A DNA stretch of 14,860 bases from NCBI GenBank assembly GCA_013214445.1, contig JABSPG010000034.1, positions 1-14,860 of the forward strand. Reading direction: 5' to 3'. The notes under the pieces are model-generated. The model was not told the DNA's origin, made no database searches, and worked only from the letters and a program-made list of their open reading frames with translations. The stretch is from Ekhidna sp. (GTDB lineage Bacteria > Bacteroidota > Bacteroidia > Cytophagales > Cyclobacteriaceae). Made by a program: the position numbers and the translations under genes. Position 1 is the first letter of the stretch. Each line of letters opens with the position of its first letter. Positions 8,238 through 13,622 of this stretch are shown here, piece after piece.

Positions 8238-8582
8238 TCAATGCTCAATACCCTCTTCTTCTATTAAGAACAATCCGTATTCTCGAATGGTGTTAATGAT
8301 CGGAATGCTTGTCAATCCCTTTTCAGTGATGGAATACTCTACCTTGGGAGGTACAACGGGATAGACTTTGCGATGGATAAACCCTTCACTTTCCAACTCC
8401 CGAAGTTGGGTGGTGAGCATTTTATCAGTAATGTGTTGAATATCCTTCTTTAGCTGACTATACCGTAACACTTTGTCCTTTAGTCGCCAAAGAATTGGCA
8501 TCTTCCATGTTCCCCCTATTCGATCCATTGCAAACTCTACAGGGTTGTAGTAGAGCTTGTTATTATACATAAACTCCGGCAT
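8238..8582 (-). CDS. HxlR-family winged-helix transcriptional regulator, cysteine-free
   Basis: At 114 residues this is the usual family length. Family signatures are NPVEFAMDRIGGTWKMPILW at the N-terminus, the recognition region HITDKMLTTQLRELESEGFIHRKVY, and the wing PPKVEYSITEKGLTSIPII. HxlR proteins bind DNA as dimers, and many family members (YodB, HypR, QorR) sense quinones, aldehydes or disulfide stress through an N-terminal cysteine near this first motif. That position is Asn here (YYNPVE) and the protein contains no cysteine at all, so it cannot use that switch. It is divergent from the DJ-1-like gene and probably represses it and itself through the inverted repeats in the 207-bp gap between them. 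An alternative start is the ATG four codons in. Confidence 0.9.
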   Translation of the reverse strand: MPEFMYNNKLYYNPVEFAMDRIGGTWKMPILWRLKDKVLRYSQLKKDIQHITDKMLTTQLRELESEGFIHRKVYPVVPPKVEYSITEKGLTSIPIINTIREYGLFLIEEEGIEH

Positions 8583-8594
8583 AACTATTTGATT

Positions 8595-8647
8595 TTCAAT
8601 ATACTTTCTAAAGAGTGTGTATCATACAAAGCAGTAAGTATATTGAA
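8595..8647. promoter_or_regulatory. 12-bp inverted repeat, candidate HxlR operator
   Basis: TTCAATATACTT (8595-8606) and AAGTATATTGAA (8636-8647) are perfect inverted copies separated by 29 bp, with a smaller dyad TGTATCATACA (8618-8628) between them. The right arm overlaps the predicted -33 box of the DJ-1-like gene and the left arm lies 13 bp from the HxlR start codon, so a protein bound to both arms could shut off both directions. Assignment to the HxlR protein is inference from position. Confidence 0.5.
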
Positions 8648-8673
8648 TTATTACTGTTTGTAACAAACTTTTG
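8643..8673 (+). promoter_or_regulatory. Predicted Bacteroidota promoter of the DJ-1-like gene run
   Basis: TTG at 8643-8645, 20 bp, then AACTTTTG at 8666-8673, five of six matches to TAnnTTTG. A perfect 13-bp palindrome GTTTGTAACAAAC (8656-8668) lies within the spacer and enters the -7 box. Transcription would begin near 8680, giving a leader of about 110 nt before the ATG at 8790. Confidence 0.4.
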
Positions 8674-8714
8674 TAGGAAATAATACAATTGCAGAGGAGT
8701 CCTTTACTTATTAC

Positions 8715-8745
8715 TGATCTCCTAAGATCGGTGAAGGAGGTATCA
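8715..8745 (+). other. Leader hairpin enclosing an unused SD-like sequence
   Basis: TGATCTCCT can pair with AGGAGGTATCA with a two-base bulge and an 11-nt loop. The right arm contains AAGGAGGT (8734-8741), complementary to the 3' end of 16S rRNA, but no ATG, GTG or TTG lies at a usable distance after it; the next ATG is about 48 nt downstream. It sits in the predicted untranslated leader of the DJ-1-like gene. Function is unknown. Confidence 0.3.
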
Positions 8746-8789
8746 GGAAGAAAGCGAAGGATACGAGCAAGAAAAACAACAGTAAAAAA

Positions 8790-9548
8790 ATGATTAAGGA
8801 AGAACAGAAATATGTGCATGCACATGGCATGCCAATGAAAGGTAAAATATTGATCGTGGCTAGCAGTCCCGCTGTTTCGGAGCAAACAGGATGGCCAATT
8901 GGGTTTTGGGCAGCAGAACTCACTCACCCACTTCATGTATTTCAAGAAGCTGGCTATGAAGTAGCACTTGCATCTACTGAGGGCGGAGAAGTGGTAATGG
9001 ATGGTTATTCCAATCCTACAGATGAGAGTGGGTATTCAGCGCATGACGTCATTTCCCTGGGTTACATGCAGCAAGATTGGTTTAATGACCTATTGAAAAA
9101 CACCAAAAAGCTGACAGAAGTAAACACAGATGATTATGATGCCATCTTTCTAGTGGGCGGACAAGCACCGATGTATACATTTAGAGGAAATGAAGACCTT
9201 GAGAAACTATTTGCAAACTTTTATGAAGCCGGCAAGCCAAGCGCCTCAGTGTGTCACTCTACCACACTACTGCTGGAAGCCAAAGATTCTAAAGGAGAAC
9301 TGATTGTAAAAGGTAAGACTTGGACTGGTTTTGCCAACGCCGAAGAAGATTTCGCAGATGAGGCTGTAGGAATGAAAATTCAACCATACAGAATCCAGGA
9401 AGAAGCAGAGAAGCTAGAAGGGACTACCTTCAAAGTAGGAGCTCCTTTTGCTTCGTATGCCATTACCGATGGCAATTTAGTAACAGGACAGCAGCAAAAT
9501 TCTGGAGCGGCAGCAGCAGAAATGGTAGTCGAACTACTTACAAAATAG
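8790..9548 (+). CDS. DJ-1/PfpI-family protein (Hsp31/glyoxalase III-like)
   Basis: The 252-residue cytoplasmic protein is annotated in relatives as a type 1 glutamine amidotransferase domain protein. It has the flavodoxin-like start KILIVASSP, the acidic residue E43 in GFWAAELTHP, VGGQAPM, and the nucleophile elbow ASVCHSTT with C155-H156. The long insert between strands and the FWAAELTHP block match the Hsp31/HchA-like branch, whose members hydrate methylglyoxal or act as chaperones and deglycases. The activity is not certain from sequence. I keep the ATG at 8790 (preceded by an A run, as usual in this phylum), but ATGs at 8829 and 8835 would give an N-terminus closer to the family. It heads a plus-strand run with transporter, SnoaL and SDR genes and is divergent from the HxlR gene. 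Confidence 0.88.
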   Translation: MIKEEQKYVHAHGMPMKGKILIVASSPAVSEQTGWPIGFWAAELTHPLHVFQEAGYEVALASTEGGEVVMDGYSNPTDESGYSAHDVISLGYMQQDWFNDLLKNTKKLTEVNTDDYDAIFLVGGQAPMYTFRGNEDLEKLFANFYEAGKPSASVCHSTTLLLEAKDSKGELIVKGKTWTGFANAEEDFADEAVGMKIQPYRIQEEAEKLEGTTFKVGAPFASYAITDGNLVTGQQQNSGAAAAEMVVELLTK

Positions 9549-9618
9549 ATCGTCGAGAAACCATAGCCGATAATCAGTAATCTTCTGATATATCAAGCAA
9601 ATCAAAAAGATTGAGAAA

Positions 9619-10071
9619 GTGAAGAATTTAATCATTCCCATCGCACTAGCATTTGCCGCTGGTGCCTTTGTACCAATGCAGACTGGCGCAAACGCGGTTC
9701 TAAGCAAAGGACTAGGCAATGGACTCTTGTCTACCTTGGTGGTCTTCATAGTGGCAGCTATTGCAACAGCTATTTTCCTTCTCCTGCAACGTCCTGAAAT
9801 TCCATCTTTAGAACACGCACAGTCAATTCACTTTTATGCCTGGACTACTGGGGGCATTTTAGGATCGATTTATATATTCATTTTGATCTATACGGCACCA
9901 AAACTTGGAATGGCTACCGTTGTAGGTCTGGTAGTTTTTGGCCAAATAGTGATGGCTATGGTTGTAGACCATTTTGGATGGCTCGGACTTGACGTCCACA
10001 AAGTAAGCTGGGGAAGAGTAGGCGGTGGACTACTTATGATCATAGGTCTATTGATCATCAAAAAATTTTAG
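9619..10071 (+). CDS. Small DMT-type membrane transporter, YdcZ (DUF606) family
   Basis: The 150-residue protein has about five hydrophobic helices. It carries the family pattern AGAFVPMQTGANAVLSKGLG near the start, TGGILGSIYIF and APKLGMATVVGLVVFGQ in the middle, VVDHFGWLG, and a final RVGGGLLMIIGLLI. YdcZ proteins are half-size members of the drug/metabolite superfamily and are thought to work as dimers; substrates are mostly unknown. The start is a GTG at 9619, because no in-frame ATG gives the full first helix and the residues after it (KNLIIPIALAFAAG) match the family N-terminus. It lies 70 bp after the DJ-1-like gene on the same strand and 46 bp before the SnoaL gene, so membership of one operon is likely. 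Confidence 0.88.
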   Translation: MKNLIIPIALAFAAGAFVPMQTGANAVLSKGLGNGLLSTLVVFIVAAIATAIFLLLQRPEIPSLEHAQSIHFYAWTTGGILGSIYIFILIYTAPKLGMATVVGLVVFGQIVMAMVVDHFGWLGLDVHKVSWGRVGGGLLMIIGLLIIKKF

Positions 10072-10117
10072 CAAGCTCTAATCAAACAAAAAATCAATAA
10101 ACTATAAATAAATACAT

Positions 10118-10474
10118 ATGACAACTCAAGAAATCGCTGACCAACTGGTCAATCATTTACAAAATGCGCAATTTGAAGAAGCTCAAAAAAATCTATTCGA
10201 TCAGAATATTGTGAGTATCGAGCCCTCGGCATCTCAAATTCCAACCTTTGAAGGATTGGATAACATACTGAAAAAGGGAGAAGAATTCAGAAATAGCGTG
10301 GAAGCCTGGCATGGTCTATCCGTCAGTTCACCAATCGTTGCATCAAACTATTTTGCTATTGCATTTACCGTCGAACTTACTTACAAAGGTCAGTCTGAAA
10401 AAACTACCATGCAGGAAATCATTATGTACCAGATAAAGGACGGTAAAATTATTCACGAACAATTCTATTACTAA
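10118..10474 (+). CDS. SnoaL-like / NTF2-fold protein
   Basis: The 118-residue protein resembles small NTF2-fold SnoaL-like proteins: an N-terminal helix pair (IADQLVNHLQNAQFEEAQKN), a central FEGLDNILKKGEEF segment, then strands VASNYFAIAFTVELTYK and MQEIIMYQIKDGKIIHEQFYY. The closing block KDGKIIHEQFYY is a common SnoaL-domain ending. The fold hosts cyclases, isomerases and many proteins without known activity, and no catalytic residues can be assigned here. The start context is A-rich with ATG. It lies 18 bp upstream of the SDR gene and is very likely co-transcribed with it. Confidence 0.8.
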   Translation: MTTQEIADQLVNHLQNAQFEEAQKNLFDQNIVSIEPSASQIPTFEGLDNILKKGEEFRNSVEAWHGLSVSSPIVASNYFAIAFTVELTYKGQSEKTTMQEIIMYQIKDGKIIHEQFYY

Positions 10475-10492
10475 TCAAAAGCACAAAGAGAA

Positions 10493-11146
10493 ATGGAAAG
10501 TATTACCATCATTGGATCTGGGGAAGGTATTTCTAAGGCGGTTGCCTTAAAATTTGGTAAGGAAGGATTTCGTATTAATCTGATTTCAAGAACTGAAGCT
10601 AAACTTAAACAAATCGTTAAGGATTTAGAGAAAGAGGGAATTGAGGCTGACTATGTTGCAGCGGATGCTTCCAGTAAAGAACTGTTAGGAAAAGCGCTTA
10701 TACAATTCAAAGAAAGGCACGGACATTCCAGTATGATTTTGTACAATGCTGCTGCTTTGGATATAAAAGAATTTGTAGAACAAGATTGGGAAAGCTACCA
10801 AGCTACCTTTAATACCAATGTCGGTGGTGCTTTTCATCTATTGAAATTGGTTCTACCATTTTGCCTTGAAAACAATACGGGTAAGCTCTTCTTTACCAAT
10901 GGCGGGTTAGCATTAAGCGGGCATCCTTCCTGGACGACCCTCTCAGTAGGCAAAGCAGGTCTTCGAAATCTGATTCAATCAGCTCAAGCAAGTGTAAAAG
11001 ATACTGATGTCCACATTGCTCAGGTGACCGTTGGTGGATTTGTGAGCCCTGAAGCAGAAATCCATAACCCAGACAATATTGCTAATCAATATTGGAACCT
11101 GTACAATCAAAAACCAGCTGAATTTCAGCAAGAAATCATCCTTTAA
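10493..11146 (+). CDS. Atypical short-chain dehydrogenase/reductase lacking catalytic Ser and Tyr
   Basis: The 217-residue protein has an SDR Rossmann fold: glycine motif GSGEGIS (residues 8-14), NLISR for cofactor discrimination, ADAS, the NAG-like YNAAA (84-88) and N109 in FNTNVGG. The active-site lysine is present (K154 in LSVGKAGL), but the Tyr expected four residues before it is L150, and the usual catalytic Ser region reads FFTNGG. Two members of the Asn-Ser-Tyr-Lys tetrad are therefore missing. Related SDRs with a LSxGKAG motif appear to form a subfamily, so this may be normal for its branch and not decay. At 217 residues it is slightly short of the usual 230-250. The next element downstream is the broken NADP-oxidoreductase start. 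Confidence 0.85.
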   Translation: MESITIIGSGEGISKAVALKFGKEGFRINLISRTEAKLKQIVKDLEKEGIEADYVAADASSKELLGKALIQFKERHGHSSMILYNAAALDIKEFVEQDWESYQATFNTNVGGAFHLLKLVLPFCLENNTGKLFFTNGGLALSGHPSWTTLSVGKAGLRNLIQSAQASVKDTDVHIAQVTVGGFVSPEAEIHNPDNIANQYWNLYNQKPAEFQQEIIL

Positions 11147-11156
11147 CATTAAAAAA

Positions 11157-11201
11157 ATGAACATAGCAATTATTGGAACTGGAAATGTAGGTGGGGCCTG
11201 A
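11157..11201 (+). pseudogene. 5' stub of an F420-dependent-type NADP oxidoreductase
   Basis: ATG at 11157 follows an A run 10 bp after the SDR stop and opens MNIAIIGTGNVGGA before a TGA. This is the hallmark dinucleotide-binding N-terminus of NADPH-dependent F420 reductase-like proteins (about 200 residues), which often sit beside SDR genes in Bacteroidota. Everything after the GxGxxG loop is absent and the sequence passes directly into a Crp/Fnr-like coding region in another frame. I read it as the left side of a deletion or recombination junction at about 11190-11203. Confidence 0.75.
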
Positions 11202-11640
11202 AACAGGTAACAAAATCTTCTTAGTCAAAGAAGGAGTGCTTCGCTCCTACTACCTAGCCGATGGCAAAGACATAACCGCTCACTTTGCTATGGAGTTTGG
11301 ATTAATAGGTGCTGTGGATAGCATCATAAAGGGTAAGAAAAGTAGGTATTTTATAGAGGCCTTGGAAAACAGTAAGGTTTACTGCCTCAACAACTCAGAG
11401 CTGGAAACATATCTAGACAATCACCCCAAATTAGAGCGGATAGCGAGGCAAATATCTCAAGCACTTTACATGGATTTAGTTGAGCGACTTGAAGGGTTAT
11501 CATTCTTAACAGCCAAAGAAAAATATAAGCATCTTTTGAATAGGTACCCCAACATTGATCAAAGGGTAAATCTTGGCCACATCGCTTCTTATCTTGGTAT
11601 TAGTCAAGAAACATTGAGTCGCGTAAGAAGTAACTATTGA
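11191..11640 (+). pseudogene. Crp/Fnr-family regulator lacking its N-terminal part
   Basis: The frame has the second half of the cyclic-nucleotide-binding domain (KIFLVKEGVLRSYYLADGKD, YFIEALENSKVYCL), the dimer helix (LERIARQISQALYMDLVERL) and a C-terminal helix-turn-helix (LGHIASYLGISQETLSRVRS). About 40-45 N-terminal residues that begin the beta-roll in relatives of about 190 residues are missing. The frame is closed by TAG at 11188, so no longer product is possible. The GTG at 11191 is the only start that includes the whole remnant and it overlaps the NADP-oxidoreductase stub, so a truncated product could be made by reinitiation. The HTH looks intact and ends at about the normal place. 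Such regulators are common neighbours of these detoxification clusters. Confidence 0.72.
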
Positions 11641-11785
11641 GTTCAGCAACACAGCTAAGCTACATAAAGGTGATTTCGGTAAAGGCTCAACAACTTTAAT
11701 CGACTTTGTTTTTGACCTAGATCAAAAAAATCAACAGAAAATACCAGCAGATTTGCTTCAAAATAGCCTGTATGAATCTGAATAA
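11627..11785 (+). pseudogene. Possible 3' fragment of an unrecognised gene
   Basis: A frame different from the Crp frame is open from 11627 to a TAA at 11783 without a credible start codon. It ends in ordinary-looking protein sequence (LIDFVFDLDQKNQQKIPADL, then LQNSLYESE). Its stop lies 14 bp inside the next gene, the overlap typical of translationally coupled genes, which suggests a real gene end whose 5' part was lost at the same scar. I do not recognise the family. Fifty open codons can arise by chance in AT-rich DNA, so support is limited. Confidence 0.35.
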
Positions 11786-12146
11786 AGGGAACATATTTCT
11801 AGTAGATGGGATCGGAGCTGCGACAACAGCACTTCTTCTTGGACTTTTATTGCGAAATTTTGAAGAGTTCTTCGGTATGCCTGGCGACATAGTGCTTGTC
11901 TTGTGTGCAGTGGCTACAGTATTTGCCTGCTATTCATTCTTTTGTCACTTCAAGGGCGTCAAATTAAAACCCTACTTAATCATCATTGCTATTGCGAATA
12001 GCATGTACTGCCTTGCTACGCTGGTCCTCGTCATCCTAAATCAGGGCCGATTGTCTGTGTTTGGTTTGGCCTACTTCTTGGGAGAAATAATCATAGTGAT
12101 CTGTTTAGTATTCTTTGAACTGAAGATCAGTAAAGTCAATAAATGA
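11772..12146 (+). CDS. Small four-helix membrane protein, function unknown
   Basis: The 124-residue protein has four hydrophobic stretches, at about residues 10-27, 38-58, 68-88 and 95-117, with short polar links; the N-terminus (MNLNKGNIFLVDGIGAATTA) and the FEEFFGMP turn after helix 1 are distinctive. I recall similar unnamed proteins in many Bacteroidota, but no function is known. No cofactor or catalytic motif is visible. The ATG at 11772 overlaps the preceding open frame by 14 bp. The gene converges with the cyclase gene, with 80 bp between them in which I see no strong terminator hairpin. Confidence 0.78.
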   Translation: MNLNKGNIFLVDGIGAATTALLLGLLLRNFEEFFGMPGDIVLVLCAVATVFACYSFFCHFKGVKLKPYLIIIAIANSMYCLATLVLVILNQGRLSVFGLAYFLGEIIIVICLVFFELKISKVNK

Positions 12147-12226
12147 TCTGTTTACTATTTCCCACTAGCCATTTATGTTCTTTCTCGCCAAAATTCAGAA
12201 ATTAAACATGATTGATATAGTGTGAC

Positions 12227-13294
12227 TTACAAAGTATACAAGGTCACCATTTCTTTCTTACCTCGCAGCTCAATGGCTCCTACCTCCTGAGCGTCGTATT
12301 TGGGTAACGGGCTTAGTAGATCAATCACTGCCTTGGATGTCAAAATGTTGACGCCTAGTTCATTGCATTTGGCTTGAATTCTGGCAGCAGTATTAAGTAC
12401 ATCACCTGAAAAAGCTATCTCTCGCTTTACCACCCCTACCTCGCCAGCCATGACATGGCCATAATGAATCCCAGCTTTAAACTCAGGCTTGTATCCGTAC
12501 TCTCCAAGGAAGTATGCCCCTCTGGCGTTCAAGGCACCCTGAATGTCAAAATAGCACTGGATGCAATGCGCACTCCTCCGACCTTTATCAATCTCCCAAC
12601 TGATCACTATTTCGTCCCCTACATATTGATAAATCTCTCCCTGATTCTTCAAGATAGCAGGAGTAGCATACTTGAAAACTTCCCTCAAAAAAGAAAAGTA
12701 GCGTTCCTCTCCTAGCTCTTCTGCAATGGCTGTCGATGAACGGAGATCGAGAAACATAAAGATCCGTTCCTCACGTCTTGGATTGAAATACCGACCTAGA
12801 ATGAATTTAATAAATACTCCCGGCCCATATTTATCATTTACCTGTAAAGCAATGACAGTGAGTGCGTTAACGATAAGCCACGTAAAGTACGGGACAAGCG
12901 TGCTCGCACTGATCATGCGTTGAAAGACATTTCTTTGAACCTCCAGATCCAAGGGTGCTAAATCTAATAGCTCCGTTTGAAAGAAGGTAGTTGTTACATA
13001 GGAAATGAAAATAAAAAGAAGGGTGTAAGTCAATAGAGCATTTCTGAGAGTCCAACCGTAAGGCTTTGATCTCAACCAGTTCTCCCAGAGTAGCACGGTA
13101 GCTCCTCCACCCAAAAGACCTGCCATTATCCCGGTGATCAAACTGGCCTTAAAGGGAATCAAGACATCTATCTGATCGGAAAAGCCATACTCAATCAATA
13201 CGCCATATCCTATGAAGAATTGGAGGATGGAGACGACCGTCCAGGAAATGGTAATCCAGAAAACTTTTACTAACTGTGGAGTAGATAGTTTCAC
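12227..13294 (-). CDS. Membrane-anchored class III adenylate/guanylate cyclase
   Basis: The 355-residue protein has four predicted N-terminal membrane helices (about 10-32, 48-70, 85-105, 130-150) and a cytoplasmic class III cyclase domain (about 175-355). Metal-binding aspartates are D183 (FMFLDLRSST) and D227 (YQYVGDEIVISW). Transition-state residues N301 and R305 lie in GDVLNTAARI. The position usually held by the adenine-specifying Lys is Q223 and its partner is A294 by eye alignment, so ATP versus GTP preference cannot be read. Catalytic metals and Asn/Arg are intact, so activity is expected. The start is GTG at 13294; the upstream frame is closed by TAG and the next in-frame ATG falls in the second helix. 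A 9-bp inverted repeat lies 17 bp upstream of the start. It is divergent from the cytochrome gene. Confidence 0.9.
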   Translation of the reverse strand: MKLSTPQLVKVFWITISWTVVSILQFFIGYGVLIEYGFSDQIDVLIPFKASLITGIMAGLLGGGATVLLWENWLRSKPYGWTLRNALLTYTLLFIFISYVTTTFFQTELLDLAPLDLEVQRNVFQRMISASTLVPYFTWLIVNALTVIALQVNDKYGPGVFIKFILGRYFNPRREERIFMFLDLRSSTAIAEELGEERYFSFLREVFKYATPAILKNQGEIYQYVGDEIVISWEIDKGRRSAHCIQCYFDIQGALNARGAYFLGEYGYKPEFKAGIHYGHVMAGEVGVVKREIAFSGDVLNTAARIQAKCNELGVNILTSKAVIDLLSPLPKYDAQEVGAIELRGKKEMVTLYTL

Positions 13295-13310
13295 CTTGGT
13301 AAGCTAGTCA

Positions 13311-13333
13311 ATGAATTGAATATCTCAATTCAT
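13311..13333. promoter_or_regulatory. 9-bp inverted repeat just upstream of the cyclase gene
   Basis: ATGAATTGA (13311-13319) and TCAATTCAT (13325-13333) are perfect inverted copies with a 5-bp centre, ending 17 bp from the cyclase GTG. It could be an operator or a leader hairpin next to the ribosome-binding region. The arms are AT-rich, so the RNA stem would be weak. Confidence 0.35.
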
Positions 13334-13430
13334 CCCTTATTTTTGAAGCTCATTCCATCAACTTTTCAGGGATAAAAAGTGCCCATTTTACCATAACGTA
13401 GTAGTGTACCATTGGAAATCCCTATTGTAA

Positions 13431-13451
13431 AAAGGATCATCAAAATCCTTT
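13431..13451. repeat. 7-bp inverted repeat
   Basis: AAAGGAT (13431-13437) and ATCCTTT (13445-13451) flank a 7-base centre. It lies in the middle of the divergent region. No T-run terminator signature is seen, and its role is unknown. Confidence 0.3.
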
Positions 13452-13456
13452 GCTTC

Positions 13457-13500
13457 ACTTGCTTCATCTAATTCTATTTTAAAATCTTGAAGAAGCAAGT
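13457..13500. repeat. 9-bp inverted repeat with long centre
   Basis: ACTTGCTTC (13457-13465) and GAAGCAAGT (13492-13500) are perfect inverted copies 26 bp apart. It lies 28 bp upstream of the tandem 15-bp repeat in front of the cytochrome gene. It may be a protein-binding dyad; an RNA hairpin with this loop would be weak. Confidence 0.3.
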
Positions 13501-13527
13501 TTAGTATGACTACAAAACGAGTAATTG

Positions 13528-13571
13528 AACAAATGTTACACATCAGCCAAGTCAGTAACAAATGTTACACA
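13528..13571 (+). promoter_or_regulatory. Tandem 15-bp direct repeat in the cytochrome promoter
   Basis: AACAAATGTTACACA occurs exactly at 13528-13542 and 13557-13571 (period 29 bp). The second copy extends to the palindrome GTAACAAATGTTAC. A candidate -7 box TAACTTTA (13590-13597, five of six to TAnnTTTG) follows; the second repeat then overlaps the -33 position, where TTA stands in place of TTG about 22 bp upstream. Two bound regulator dimers at this promoter are a reasonable inference; the regulator is unknown. Confidence 0.5.
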
Positions 13572-13622
13572 AGCCTGCAGTCTTTGCGGTAACTTTAATC
13601 TACACTACTACTTATAACATCT

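Larger units (their letters stand above)
13295..13622. other. 328-bp divergent intergenic region rich in repeats
   Basis: No coding frame or RNA gene is recognised. The region separates the divergent cyclase and cytochrome genes and holds three inverted repeats plus a tandem 15-bp direct repeat, listed separately. The density of symmetric elements suggests more regulation than two simple promoters would need. Confidence 0.6.

Noticed and set aside
8622..8945. Minus-strand open frame across the HxlR/DJ-1 intergenic region and into the DJ-1-like gene.
   Set aside because: It is antisense to a well-supported gene and promoter region, with atypical Cys/Phe-rich composition and no recognisable motif.
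12147..12226. Possible bidirectional terminator between the four-helix protein and the cyclase.
   Set aside because: I found no stable GC-containing stem with a T run in this 80-bp gap.
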